Part shown: piece after piece, positions 39,010 through 48,832 of the stretch | How positions within the stretch are numbered: the stretch's first letter is position 1 | Layout of the letters: every line of letters begins with the position of its first letter | Assembly (NCBI RefSeq): GCF_001721045.1 | Contig: NZ_MDER01000030.1 | Coordinates: 1 to 64,000 of the forward strand | Source: Paenibacillus nuruki | Lineage (GTDB): Bacteria > Bacillota > Bacilli > Paenibacillales > Paenibacillaceae | Reading direction: 5' to 3' | DNA length: 64,000 nucleotides | Notes under the pieces: model-generated | The model's input: only the letters and a program-made list of their open reading frames with translations | What the model was told of the DNA's origin: nothing | The model's database searches: none | Position numbers and translations under genes: made by a program

Positions 39010-40860
39010 GTGAAGCGCAGATTTCCATTGCTTCCAGGGTTCAGCCGTACGATTCAAGCACGGCTGATCATTATTTATGTATTGCTTATTTTGATCGCCA
39101 TGCAGTTAATCGGCGTTTATTTTGTGAGCGCTATGAAAAATTCATTAACCAGTAATTTTACTCAGGATCTCCAAGAACGGGCAGAATTACTTTCTGTACT
39201 GGCTGCGGATAAATGGTCAGGTAGCGGAGAAGCAGGTTCCAATGCGATCAACGATCTGAAGTTGATGGTGGATAATTTGTACAATATGAGTGGAACAGAG
39301 ATTCAAGAAATCCAAGTGCTGGATATCAGCGGACGAGTTGTGATTTCCTCTCTGGAATCAGGCACTGATCTGGAAGGTCGGCGTAATACACAGACGGTAG
39401 TCAGTCGTGCGCTACAAGGGATAAGTGATAACGAAGAGTATATTATTGATGAGACAGGAGAGCGCAAACGTGTTGTTGCCAAGCCCGTAATTAGTGGTGG
39501 CAAAACAGTAGGTGCTGTCTATATTGTTGCTTCCATGAAAGAATTATATAGCACGATGAAGCGGATCAATAGTATTTTCCTTTCCGGTATTCTGATTGCA
39601 CTGGCTTTAACAGCTGTGTTAGGCGTGATTTTAGCGCATACGATTACACAACCGATCAAAGAAATGACCCGCCGAGCCAAAGAAGTAGCGGAAGGTAATT
39701 TTGATCATCAGATGACTGTCTATAGTGACGATGAGATTGGTCAGCTCAGTGAAGCTTTTAATTATATGACCAGTCGTCTGCGTGATGCCCTCGCACAGAA
39801 TGAAGAAGAAAAAGATAAACTGGCTTCTATTCTAAAAAATATGAGTGATGGCGTGGTCGCTACAGATGAGCAAGGACGCGTTATTTTGATGAATCGTGTG
39901 GCTGGAACGATGATGAATGTCAGTGAAGAAGAGATTGTAGGCAAAGAATTAGCAGACCTTCTATATCTTCCTGAAAATGAACGTACCAAACTTTTACAGG
40001 GTACACTGCGACGCACCGTATTGAAGCTTGGTGAAGAACATGAAGGTAATTCTTCAATTGTACGAGTCACATTCAGTCCGATTCATCGCCGTAAAGAAAG
40101 TATTACGGGTATTATTGCTGTTTTACAAGATGTTACGGAGCAAGAAAAGCTTGAAGGAGCACGGCGTGAATTTGTCGCTAATGTATCGCATGAATTGCGT
40201 ACACCACTGACAACGATTAAGAGCTACACAGAAGCACTGGAGGATGGTGCTTTAGAAGAACGAGCACTTGCAGAACGATTTATTGGTGTAATCCAAAATG
40301 AAACCCAGCGTATGATTCGTCTGGTGACCGATTTGCTTCATTTATCACGCTTAGATTCAAGTGAAGCGATGTTACGCAAACAACGTACCGATGTGCGAGA
40401 GTTATTAGAAGATACGATTGATCGCTTTTCTGTTCAAATGCAGCAAAAAGATATTAAATCGGCTACTGATCTGGATGCAGATGTAGGGAGTGTGTGGATT
40501 GATCGAGATCATATGGATCAAGTGCTCGATAATCTAGTCTCTAATTCGTTAAAATACACACCGGATGGTGGTAAAGTGACACTGGGTGCATATGGTACAG
40601 AAGATGGAATGGTCGCTATAACGGTGACTGATACAGGAATAGGTATTCCAAAACAAGACTTGAATCGGATATTTGAACGCTTTTATCGGGTAGACAAAGC
40701 ACGTTCTCGTAATATGGGTGGAACTGGATTAGGGCTTTCTATTGCCCGGGAAATGGTGCTTGCTCATGAAGGACATATTTCTCTAGAATCCGAGTTCGGA
40801 CAATGGACCAAAGTCACAGTTACGCTACCTTTGCATGAAGAAGGAGATGGAGCACATTGA
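39010..40860 (+). CDS. walK: Sensor histidine kinase WalK (YycG)
   Basis: Membrane kinase partner of WalR, 616 residues. Two membrane helices (about 17-38 and 190-212) flank an extracellular Cache-like domain; then HAMP (about 213-265), PAS (about 268-370), HisKA with the phosphoacceptor His in NVSHELRTPLTTIKSY, and the ATPase domain with NLVSNSLKYTPDGG, DTGIGIPKQD and GGTGLGLSIA. The start is GTG. Its end overlaps walH by four bases. Confidence 0.97.
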   Translation: MKRRFPLLPGFSRTIQARLIIIYVLLILIAMQLIGVYFVSAMKNSLTSNFTQDLQERAELLSVLAADKWSGSGEAGSNAINDLKLMVDNLYNMSGTEIQEIQVLDISGRVVISSLESGTDLEGRRNTQTVVSRALQGISDNEEYIIDETGERKRVVAKPVISGGKTVGAVYIVASMKELYSTMKRINSIFLSGILIALALTAVLGVILAHTITQPIKEMTRRAKEVAEGNFDHQMTVYSDDEIGQLSEAFNYMTSRLRDALAQNEEEKDKLASILKNMSDGVVATDEQGRVILMNRVAGTMMNVSEEEIVGKELADLLYLPENERTKLLQGTLRRTVLKLGEEHEGNSSIVRVTFSPIHRRKESITGIIAVLQDVTEQEKLEGARREFVANVSHELRTPLTTIKSYTEALEDGALEERALAERFIGVIQNETQRMIRLVTDLLHLSRLDSSEAMLRKQRTDVRELLEDTIDRFSVQMQQKDIKSATDLDADVGSVWIDRDHMDQVLDNLVSNSLKYTPDGGKVTLGAYGTEDGMVAITVTDTGIGIPKQDLNRIFERFYRVDKARSRNMGGTGLGLSIAREMVLAHEGHISLESEFGQWTKVTVTLPLHEEGDGAH

Positions 40861-42188
40861 GAGAAAATATCAAATCCATCTTACTTGTAGGCTTGATTGT
40901 AGTCAGTCTGGTGCAAAGTTATTATTTGATTTACCGAATGCCTGGAGCTGATTCAGTGGCTAATTCGGAAGCCAGTTATGTACAGACAGAAGATATAGGC
41001 CCACGTACCAGTATAGAGAATACTATTTTTCCAGATCAGATGATTTTGCATCTTAAAAATAATAAGCATACGGTGTTCTATCCAGCCTCATCGAATTATA
41101 ATGCGATTTATAGTCGTCTAAAAGGCAGTAATTTTAGTCAGTTTAGACGTCTATCGGTACAGACAGTGAATTGGAATGAAGTTCGTAACGATGCAGGACT
41201 GGAAATGACATTCAGTAGTGGTATTCCTGTCAGCCTGTTAGAACGAACGCTTGATATCAGCCCTGATTCACTATTTGAAGGGGATACTGTCAACCGAATC
41301 TGGATCTACAATACAGCCAATAGTACCAAGCCACGCGCTTTCTTTTTCAGTGCGAGTGGAGATGTGGTCTATGAAGCTACAGATCTAGATTGGACAAGCG
41401 CTGATATTCAGCAGATGACGTTAATGAATACAACAGCAACCAATTATCTGTATCAAACGAACAGTTATTATATTCCGCAGACAGCACTAGAGATTCAATC
41501 GCTAACTTTGAAGCTTGAAATGTACACCACTGAACAGATGCAACGCAATCTGTTTTTCGACCCAGGGGCTACACGTAATATTAATGAGGAAAATGGAACA
41601 GAAATCTATACCGATAGTAAGCGAAGTCTACAGGTCGATACCAAGCAGAAATGGATGACATATACCGATCCTACAGCTCCGACAACAGGTACGAATAATG
41701 TATCGGATAATGTATTGTCTGCGATTGACTTTGTGAATCAACATGGTGGTTGGCCGGGCTCTTATATGTTGCTGATGGATAATAACTCAAGTAATGATAA
41801 AGAATTTATTTTCCGTCAGTATATTCAGTCTTATCCAATCGTCGATACTGAGAAATTAAAGTTCGGGTATATGAAGCTAGTGATGGAACATGGAACGGTA
41901 TCTTCTTATGAACGCTCGATGTTGTATACAGGTATCAACAATCCGCCCCTTAATGAATCGAATATCTCACGGGCGAAAGTGATTGCGTTACCTGGAGGGA
42001 AAGTGTTGCAAAATATGATCAAAGCTCAGATTCCAGCGGATCAGACGATTCGTGATATCTATCCAGCTTATCGTCCAACACTTGGTAATGGAGTGGTCGT
42101 ACTCAATCCAGTCTGGATGGTGAAGCTACAAGATGGTCAAAGTATTGTCCTAACATCAAGCAATACGTCTATAAGTATGAAAAAATGA
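40857..42188 (+). CDS. walH: WalK regulator WalH (YycH)
   Basis: A 443-residue, mostly extracytoplasmic protein anchored by one N-terminal helix (about residues 6-27, SILLVGLIVVSLVQSYYLIY). In B. subtilis WalH and WalI contact WalK through their membrane helices and restrain it. Identity rests on position, length and topology plus the YycH-like C-terminal region. The start is TTG, overlapping the walK stop. Confidence 0.92.
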   Translation: MRENIKSILLVGLIVVSLVQSYYLIYRMPGADSVANSEASYVQTEDIGPRTSIENTIFPDQMILHLKNNKHTVFYPASSNYNAIYSRLKGSNFSQFRRLSVQTVNWNEVRNDAGLEMTFSSGIPVSLLERTLDISPDSLFEGDTVNRIWIYNTANSTKPRAFFFSASGDVVYEATDLDWTSADIQQMTLMNTTATNYLYQTNSYYIPQTALEIQSLTLKLEMYTTEQMQRNLFFDPGATRNINEENGTEIYTDSKRSLQVDTKQKWMTYTDPTAPTTGTNNVSDNVLSAIDFVNQHGGWPGSYMLLMDNNSSNDKEFIFRQYIQSYPIVDTEKLKFGYMKLVMEHGTVSSYERSMLYTGINNPPLNESNISRAKVIALPGGKVLQNMIKAQIPADQTIRDIYPAYRPTLGNGVVVLNPVWMVKLQDGQSIVLTSSNTSISMKK

Positions 42189-42209
42189 ACATGATTTGGG
42201 AGGTCCACG

Positions 42210-42956
42210 ATGGATTGGGGAAGAGCCAAAAGCGTACTGATCTGTGCTTTTTTATTGCTGAACGTTTTATTGGGATATCAGTTGTGGGTGGATGTACGTG
42301 ATCAAGCCCAATCCAATCTGGACTTTACCTCATTAAGCGATAATGCGCAGCAAGCGATGGAAGACAAACATATTCAGGTGACTGCACAGATTCCAAGAGA
42401 TACACCGATCTTGTCCAAAGTGATCTATCAATATACAGGGCAAGATGTTGTACCAACACCCATTAAGCTCAAAAGTTCTGTAGATAGCCAATTGATCTTT
42501 AACGAAGATGAATTGCGCAATCAATTATCCAACGAAATTCCTGATATTGAAAATTATCGGTATGATCCATTAGTGAGCGAAGAAAGTATCTTTATGATGC
42601 ATCCGCTCATTAATAGTGATCTTCCTCTATTTAATATGAATTTACAGTTGTATTATAGTAATCAGAAGATTACATCTTATATTGAGCCTCAATGGACGGT
42701 AAGTTCCAATCAAGACCAACCCAAGCAAGAAATTATATCGGCATCCAATGCATTGGGTACTTTAATCGAAAAAGAATTACCTGAAAGTTCGGTAGTGAAA
42801 GATATAGCGCTCGGCTTTTACGGGCAGACACTGGATACGACTCATCAGCTCGCTGTACCGGTATGGCGTGTTGCTCTGGATAGTGGAGCCTTTTATTATG
42901 TACAAGCAGTAAATGGAGAAGTGATTGTTCCTCCAGCGGCAGAAAATAAGGAGTAG
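42210..42956 (+). CDS. walI: WalK regulator WalI (YycI)
   Basis: A 248-residue protein with one N-terminal membrane helix (MDWGRAKSVLICAFLLLNVLLGYQL), the typical YycI start, and an extracytoplasmic domain. It acts with WalH on WalK. GGGAGG precedes the ATG, and it is nine bases from walJ. Confidence 0.93.
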   Translation: MDWGRAKSVLICAFLLLNVLLGYQLWVDVRDQAQSNLDFTSLSDNAQQAMEDKHIQVTAQIPRDTPILSKVIYQYTGQDVVPTPIKLKSSVDSQLIFNEDELRNQLSNEIPDIENYRYDPLVSEESIFMMHPLINSDLPLFNMNLQLYYSNQKITSYIEPQWTVSSNQDQPKQEIISASNALGTLIEKELPESSVVKDIALGFYGQTLDTTHQLAVPVWRVALDSGAFYYVQAVNGEVIVPPAAENKE

Positions 42957-42965
42957 AGTAGACAC

Positions 42966-43772
42966 ATGGGAATACAGTTTACAGTCTTATCAAGCGGATC
43001 AACAGGCAATGCGACCATTGTTCAAAATAAAGATGCAACGATATTAATCGATGCTGGATTAAGTGCACGCCGAATCGGTGAATTGTTACAAGAGCGTGAT
43101 CTAACCGGTGAACAGATTCACGGGATTCTGATTACACATGAACATTCTGATCATATTAAAGGATTAGGCGCTGTCGCTCGTAAATACGAATTACCGATCT
43201 ATGCCAATGAAAAAACATGGGGTGCGATGGAACGCTCGATCGGTAAATTATCACCTGAACAAAAACAGATTATGCAAACAGGCGATCATCTTACTTTTGG
43301 TTCGATGCGGATTGAATCGTTCGGTATCTCGCATGACGCCGCAGAGCCTGTCGGTTATTTTTTTACAGATGGAGATGAGAAGCTCAGTCTAGCTACCGAT
43401 CTGGGATATGTTAGTGATAAAGTGATGCAAAGTATCTCTGGCTCAGATGTGTTAGTACTTGAAGCGAATCATGATGTTGAAATGTTGCGTATGGGCAGAT
43501 ATCCGTGGAATACCAAACGACGTATTCTTAGCGATATCGGTCATTTATCCAACGATGCAGCAGGCGAAGCATTAAGTGAGCTGTTAACACGCAAAACCAA
43601 GCGGACGTATCTGGCTCACTTGAGTCGTGATCACAATATGATGGAACTGGCAAAGTTAACTGTACGTGATGCGATGGAAAGTAGAGGGTGCTTTTACAAA
43701 GATCATGAATTTAAGCTATGTGAAACGTATTATGATCGCCCAACACCATGGGACACGATAAGCGATAAATAA
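42966..43772 (+). CDS. walJ: Metallo-beta-lactamase fold protein WalJ (YycJ)
   Basis: A 268-residue MBL-fold hydrolase with the metal motif THEHSDHIKG (about residues 58-67) and further His/Asp ligands in ISHDAAEPVG, LATDLGYVSD and HLSRDHNM. YycJ is a 5'-3' DNA exonuclease implicated in mismatch repair and coordination of replication with wall growth. It closes the conserved wal gene order before htrA. Confidence 0.94.
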   Translation: MGIQFTVLSSGSTGNATIVQNKDATILIDAGLSARRIGELLQERDLTGEQIHGILITHEHSDHIKGLGAVARKYELPIYANEKTWGAMERSIGKLSPEQKQIMQTGDHLTFGSMRIESFGISHDAAEPVGYFFTDGDEKLSLATDLGYVSDKVMQSISGSDVLVLEANHDVEMLRMGRYPWNTKRRILSDIGHLSNDAAGEALSELLTRKTKRTYLAHLSRDHNMMELAKLTVRDAMESRGCFYKDHEFKLCETYYDRPTPWDTISDK

Positions 43773-43859
43773 ATTTATGTTCACAAAATGGTTATTTTTG
43801 GTAAAATTGAAATCATATATTTGATCTGATTAGCATAGACAAGCGAAGGGGCGATCAGG

Positions 43860-45113
43860 ATGAGCTTATTTGATGATGATTTCTACAATACCAAAGTATC
43901 ACGACGATCCAAACGTAACATGTCTGTGCCCTTTTTATCGAGAAGAAAGCGTTCATTGACTCAACGTTCACGATCAGGATCTACTTTCAAAGTCATAGCA
44001 GTAAGTTCTATCAGCAGTGCTGTGACCGTAATGATTATTGTAAGCCTATTTGGATGGTATAGTAGCGATAGTTCATCATCTGTTGTAGCCAGTAGTATCG
44101 TACCGACCATGGCGCAATCAACAGACGGTAATCCCTATGAACAGTTAATTCATGTCGCCAATGAAGTACGACCTGCGATGGTGAGTATTGTAAATTATCA
44201 GGATGAGTCGTCTACACTGAATGAATCGGCACTTGGATCGGGCGTTATTTTCCGCAAAGAAGGTAGTAAAGCTTATATCGTTACCAACAATCATGTGATT
44301 CAAGATGCCGATCAAGTGAAAACCGTTCTTAGTGATGGCACAACATTAGCTGCGACTGTAGTCGGAACCGACTTTATCAGCGATATTGCGGTGTTATCGA
44401 TTAGCAGTAAAAACATCGACAAAATCGCTCAATTAGGCAACTCGGATCAGCTTCAACTGGGTGAGACGGTGATGGCTATTGGCAATCCACTAGGATTTAA
44501 TGGTACGATGACATCAGGTATTATCAGCTACAACAATCGCTTAATTCCAGTATCATTGAATCAAGATGGTACATATGATTGGGAACAAAATGTGATCCAG
44601 ACTGATGCCGCAATCAATGAAGGCAATAGTGGTGGGGCATTGGTGAACTTGAACGGGCAAGTAATCGGTATCAATACGATGAAAATCTCGGATACAGGAG
44701 TCGAAGGACTTGGATTTGCGATTCCGATCAATGAAGTGATGAAAAATGTCGATTTATTGATTAAAAATGGCAAAATCAGTCGTCCTTATCTGGGTGTGTA
44801 CACAACCGATTTTGATAATAAAAATGCCTATCGTTTATTCGATGAGCAAGAGAAAGACTATAAAAAGCCGGAGTTGCCGAAAGGCGTAACAGAAGGTATT
44901 ATTGTGGTCGAAGCGAGTGGACCCGCTAAAGAAGCTGGTATTCTGGCAGATGATATTATTGTACAATTGGATCAAGAAAAAATGGCTTCAACACTTGATT
45001 TACGCAAGTATTTGTATAATCATAAGAAGGTCGGTGATTCGCTTGAGATCACCTATTATCGGGATGACGTGAAGAAGAGTGCTACACTTCAACTTCAGTC
45101 CAAGCCGGATTAA
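43860..45113 (+). CDS. htrA: HtrA/DegP-family serine protease (YyxA/HtrC-like)
   Basis: Membrane-anchored quality-control protease, 417 residues. One helix at about residues 44-64 follows a basic cytoplasmic start. The trypsin-like domain has the triad His in VTNNHVIQDA, Asp in DFISDIAVLSI and Ser in NEGNSGGALVN; a PDZ domain follows (GIIVVEASGPAKEAGILADDIIVQLD). It is the usual gene after walJ. The Shine-Dalgarno GAAGGGG lies nine bases upstream. Confidence 0.95.
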   Translation: MSLFDDDFYNTKVSRRSKRNMSVPFLSRRKRSLTQRSRSGSTFKVIAVSSISSAVTVMIIVSLFGWYSSDSSSSVVASSIVPTMAQSTDGNPYEQLIHVANEVRPAMVSIVNYQDESSTLNESALGSGVIFRKEGSKAYIVTNNHVIQDADQVKTVLSDGTTLAATVVGTDFISDIAVLSISSKNIDKIAQLGNSDQLQLGETVMAIGNPLGFNGTMTSGIISYNNRLIPVSLNQDGTYDWEQNVIQTDAAINEGNSGGALVNLNGQVIGINTMKISDTGVEGLGFAIPINEVMKNVDLLIKNGKISRPYLGVYTTDFDNKNAYRLFDEQEKDYKKPELPKGVTEGIIVVEASGPAKEAGILADDIIVQLDQEKMASTLDLRKYLYNHKKVGDSLEITYYRDDVKKSATLQLQSKPD

Positions 45114-45160
45114 CCACTTCACCTATATAGATATTGAACCAGTAAAGGAGCTTGACCCTA

Positions 45161-45331
45161 TTGATGTATGTCGTATGTAAAGAACACATTGAAAAAGCAT
45201 TGGAAGAATTCGTAGATGAATTGGAAGAAGCACCGGATGTTGTCGATCTAAAAGAGACCGAATTTTCGGACTGGGACCCGCCTGCAAAATGTAGTTATTG
45301 CGAACAACATGCTGAATTTTTAGTTGTCTGA
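45161..45331 (+). CDS. CxxH/CxxC small metal-binding-type protein
   Basis: About 56 residues with one C-x2-H (VCKEHIEK) and one C-x2-C (KCSYCEQH) and an acidic middle, the pattern of the CxxH/CxxC family (BA_5709 type). The four ligands could bind one zinc ion. AAAGGAG lies ten bases before TTG 45161 and 13 before ATG 45164, so the start is uncertain by one codon. It lies between htrA and rlmH in Bacillales; here an acyltransferase gene is inserted before rlmH. Function unknown. Confidence 0.85.
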   Translation: MMYVVCKEHIEKALEEFVDELEEAPDVVDLKETEFSDWDPPAKCSYCEQHAEFLVV

Positions 45332-45486
45332 TCGATTAGGTAACAAGATCGCAACTACTATACAGTGACTTAAGCATTCATGAAATGGCGTTGTAGATAG
45401 AGAAATCAAACGAATGTAATCATGAATTTATAACCAATAGGCATTCTAACCAGCACGTACAGATCATGAACGGATCAAAAGGGGCA

Positions 45487-45512
45487 GGAACCGTAAGCAC
45501 GGTTCCTTATTT
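45487..45512 (+). terminator. Probable terminator in the CxxH/CxxC-oatA gap
   Basis: GGAACCGT-AAGC-ACGGTTCC is an eight-base perfect stem followed by TTATTTCCTTTT. The rest of 45332-45688 shows no gene I trust. Confidence 0.7.
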
Positions 45513-45688
45513 CCTTTTGCCCGAACAGAGTGTATGTGCTTTTTGATATGGTATGGTGATCAATACTTTGACGTTACTGTCATTATTTTTTAACTTTGCT
45601 GAGATTCTCTGCATAGTAAGCTTGTATATAATAAAAGAATAGAAAATGGGTAAATAAATGAGGAACATGTACAGAAAGGGTAGAAGAA

Positions 45689-45739
45689 ATGAATAGGATC
45701 TGGGCACTTTTACATAAGGGGCGGTTCAGTCATGTCTAA
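45689..45739 (+). CDS. Possible 16-codon upstream reading frame of the acyltransferase gene
   Basis: ATG with AAAGGG upstream encodes MNRIWALLHKGRFSHV; the stop overlaps the acyltransferase start by eight bases. Translation of this frame would carry ribosomes to the start of the next gene. Whether it is translated is unknown. Confidence 0.35.
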   Translation: MNRIWALLHKGRFSHV

Positions 45740-47690
45740 GCCGCTTCAAGAACACCGTTACATGTCAGGACTGGATGGGTTACGTGCTTTTGCCGTTATT
45801 GCAGTGGTACTGTATCACCTCAATATAGATTGGGCACCGGGTGGGCTACTAGGTGTCGGTATATTTTTTGTATTATCCGGTTATCTTATTACAGATATTC
45901 TTGCAAGCCAGTGGGAACGTCATCAACGATTCGATCTGATCGACTTCTGGATGAGACGTGCTAGACGCTTATTGCCTGCGATGTTCGCTATGGTTATTCT
46001 AGTCGTCTTGTGGTGTCTGGTTGTAGACCATTCCCGTCTGCCTGCTCTAGTGGGAGACGTACCTGCCGCATTACTATATGTGAGCAACTGGTGGTTTATT
46101 TTCCATAAAGTCTCGTATTTCGAAAGTTTCGGTCCAGCTTCACCGCTAGGTCATCTATGGTCGCTAGCTGTCGAAGAGCAATTCTATCTGATCTGGCCAT
46201 TGCTACTTGCATTAGGGCTGAAATTCCTACCGAAGCGTATCAATCTAGCCGGTTGGATTCTGAGTCTAGCTGCAATCTCAGCATTGTTAATGGCTGTATT
46301 ATACGAACCGGGTAGTGATCCAAGCCGTGTCTATTATGGAACAGATACACGCATCTTCGCTTTATTAATTGGAGCATCGCTTGCGATTGTATGGCCAAGT
46401 GCCAAGCTCAAAGCACGTGTCTCCAATCAAGCACGTACCGTATTAGATGTGGTCGGTGTCGGCACTCTATTCCTACTCGGCTGGATGATCTGGCATACGA
46501 ATGAGTATCAGCCGTTCCTTTACCGTGGTGGAATGGTACTGATCGCAATCATCACAGCACTGCTTATCGCTGTTCTAGCACATCCAGCAAGTCGCCTTGC
46601 GATTGTACTGGGTTGCAAGCCTTTACGTTGGTTAGGTAAAAGATCGTATGGACTGTATCTATGGCATTTTCCAGTCATTACACTCTCGACTTCACAGGTC
46701 AGTACAACAGAGCCTTCTATTATCAAAAGTATGATACAGGTCGGAGTAAGTCTGCTACTGGCAGAGTTATCGTGGAGATATGTAGAACAACCGATTCGTC
46801 ATCAGGGATTCCGTAGTCTTCGCTTAAGATATCGGTTACAGCATATGACGTCTCGAGGATGGTTGCATGGCGCTGTGATCGTCGTCGTGTTCGTCTTAGC
46901 TTCAACAGCCATTAGTCATCTAATTACAACAGATAAAGAAGAGACAGCCGTAGCGCAGAATGCAGTCAATCAAGCCCAAGTGATTACACCTGCACCTAAA
47001 AATGTATCGTCTCACTCAGCAACAACAGATCCTACTCCTAACGAATCATCGAAGTCAGGCATGTCAACCGATCAGCCTACAGCAGATCCGGAAGCAACAA
47101 CAGAGCATTCACCAGAAAGTAAACAACCAACAACCGAGACCAGTAAAACCGGTACCGAAGAGAAAAAATCAACATCTACCCATCAAGAGCCTGCCAAAAC
47201 GCCAGAAGTCGATACCATTTCCGGTAAAGGCATTAGCGCAATTGGTGATTCGGTGATGTTAGATGTAGCTCCTTATCTCAGTGAAGCGATGCCGGGTATT
47301 GTGATCGACGGCAAAATTGGACGACAATTAACCGAAGCATCAGGCGTTGTTCAACAACTTTCACGTAACGGACAATTAGGTCACAAAGTGATCTTGGAAC
47401 TCGGAACCAATGGATCATTTACCAAAGAACAATTAGACGATCTTCTAGCTGATCTGAAAAGCGATAGTGTGAAGAAGATTATTGTAGTCAACACACGTGT
47501 TCCTCGCCCGTGGGAAAGTATGGTCAATCAAGCACTCAGCGATGCCGCCGCAGAAGATTCACGTATTACGATTATCGACTGGTATTCCGCAAGTGCTGGA
47601 CAGGATTCGTACTTTGCTCCAGATGGTGTCCATTTGAATCCATCGGGTGCACGTGCCTATGCAGCCTTAGTAGTCAAAGCATTAAAATAG
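45732..47690 (+). CDS. OatA-like O-acyltransferase (acyltransferase-3 plus SGNH)
   Basis: A 652-residue membrane enzyme. Residues 1-390 hold about eleven membrane helices of the acyltransferase-3 family with the catalytic-type start GLDGLRAFAVIAVVLYHL and FFVLSGYLIT. A Thr/Ser/Pro-rich linker at about 405-490 leads to an extracellular SGNH domain with GDSVMLD (Ser), ELGTNG and the Asp-x2-His pair in APDGVHLN. OatA adds acetyl groups to muramic acid and so blocks lysozyme; the exact acceptor here is inferred. Confidence 0.9.
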   Translation: MSKPLQEHRYMSGLDGLRAFAVIAVVLYHLNIDWAPGGLLGVGIFFVLSGYLITDILASQWERHQRFDLIDFWMRRARRLLPAMFAMVILVVLWCLVVDHSRLPALVGDVPAALLYVSNWWFIFHKVSYFESFGPASPLGHLWSLAVEEQFYLIWPLLLALGLKFLPKRINLAGWILSLAAISALLMAVLYEPGSDPSRVYYGTDTRIFALLIGASLAIVWPSAKLKARVSNQARTVLDVVGVGTLFLLGWMIWHTNEYQPFLYRGGMVLIAIITALLIAVLAHPASRLAIVLGCKPLRWLGKRSYGLYLWHFPVITLSTSQVSTTEPSIIKSMIQVGVSLLLAELSWRYVEQPIRHQGFRSLRLRYRLQHMTSRGWLHGAVIVVVFVLASTAISHLITTDKEETAVAQNAVNQAQVITPAPKNVSSHSATTDPTPNESSKSGMSTDQPTADPEATTEHSPESKQPTTETSKTGTEEKKSTSTHQEPAKTPEVDTISGKGISAIGDSVMLDVAPYLSEAMPGIVIDGKIGRQLTEASGVVQQLSRNGQLGHKVILELGTNGSFTKEQLDDLLADLKSDSVKKIIVVNTRVPRPWESMVNQALSDAAAEDSRITIIDWYSASAGQDSYFAPDGVHLNPSGARAYAALVVKALK

Positions 47691-47788
47691 TAATATGGTA
47701 TATAAAGGAAATAAATCCATTATTATTTCAAAAAGGTATTCACAACCTATTACTAACTACCGATAAAAGAAAAGATGGATTCATAAGT

Positions 47789-47834
47789 GCTCCCTGCATG
47801 CCGACTGAGATACAGTTAGCGTGCGGGGAGTTTT
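47789..47834 (+). terminator. Terminator after the acyltransferase gene
   Basis: CTCCCTGCATGC and GCGTGCGGGGAG, extended by GACTG and CAGTT around AGATA, form a long imperfect hairpin followed by TTTTC. Confidence 0.75.
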
Positions 47835-47977
47835 CAATTTATCAGAGTATTCATAGGAGTAGAATAATGAGCTTATACCTATAAGTAGGAAAAGAGATGC
47901 TTGCCCCAGACCAGATAGTGTACACTTAAAAGTAAACAGGTTCACGATGAGCCAAAGGATAGTTAAAGGAGAACGTC

Positions 47978-48457
47978 ATGCATATACAGATTATTGGGGT
48001 CGGTAAATTAAAAGAAAAATACTTAGTACAAGGAATCGCAGAATATAGCAAACGTCTCACGCCTTATATCAAGTTCCAGACGATTGAAGTGAGCGATGCG
48101 AAAGCACCGGATACGTTAAGCGATGCCGAAGTACGGATCGTGAAGGACAAAGAAGGCGAACGGATACTGTCCCAGATCAAGCCAGATGCGCATGTGATTG
48201 CGTTGACATTGGACGGGAAGCTATGGAGTTCGGAAGATCTAGCGAGTGAACTGGATCGGTTAGGCACGTATGGTAGCAGTCATGTGGTGTTTGTGATCGG
48301 TGGGAGTCACGGGCTTGGGGATGAAGTATTGAAAAGGGCGCAACAGAAGTTATGTTTTGGACGCATGACGTTACCGCATCAGTTGATGAGGTTGGTACTC
48401 GTGGAGCAGGTGTATCGGGCAGTGAAAATTAATCGTGGGGAGCCTTATCATAAGTAG
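47978..48457 (+). CDS. rlmH: 23S rRNA (pseudouridine-1915-N3)-methyltransferase RlmH
   Basis: SPOUT-class enzyme that methylates pseudouridine 1915 in helix 69 after 70S assembly. It has 159 residues, normal length, with [15 protein letters not shown] at the start, the SAM loop [13 protein letters not shown], and the C-terminal [17 protein letters not shown] precedes the ATG. In staphylococci this gene (orfX) is the SCCmec target. Here its last 19 bases recur downstream and a decayed second copy lies at 52.06 kb. Confidence 0.97.
   Translation: MHIQIIGVGKLKEKYLVQGIAEYSKRLTPYIKFQTIEVSDAKAPDTLSDAEVRIVKDKEGERILSQIKPDAHVIALTLDGKLWSSEDLASELDRLGTYGSSHVVFVIGGSHGLGDEVLKRAQQKLCFGRMTLPHQLMRLVLVEQVYRAVKINRGEPYHK
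48439..48457 (+). other. att-like site 1 (3' end of rlmH)
   Basis: GGAGCCTTATCATAAGTAG spans the last six codons region and stop of rlmH. Its core TTATCATAAGTA is shared with sites at 52501 and 54746 and resembles the direct repeat left by SCC integration in staphylococci. Confidence 0.6.
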
Positions 48458-48610
48458 GGCGAACTTTTAAGAACTGGTAAAAAGATAGCGACTGCAAAAT
48501 AGGCTAGAACTATTATTCTAACAACAAACAGTCCCTCCAACTAGAGATATCACAAGGTGGCATTAGGACTAACAACAGTTGAAGTGAAACGCACATGTAA
48601 ACTTATTTTC

Positions 48611-48645
48611 AATTTCCGCAGGCATGGAGCCTAGCGGATTTTTCT
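48611..48645 (+). terminator. Terminator in the rlmH-DUF2306 gap
   Basis: TCCGC-AGGC pairs with GCCT-A-GCGGA around ATGGA, followed by TTTTTCTTT. The rest of 48458-48832 holds no gene I can support. Confidence 0.8.
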
Positions 48646-48832
48646 TTATTAAACGATGAAGTCTGTTGAATTAGGCAAAGACTCCGACAGAAAAGGCAAA
48701 GACCGCAGTATTTAATCCCCTATACTTAGAGTAAATATCCTACCGATAGGAAAGAGCTTTTTGAAAATGCGTGTATGGGTTACACAAACGACAGGCTTCA
48801 TTGACATACAACAACAGAGGAGGGTCATTCAT

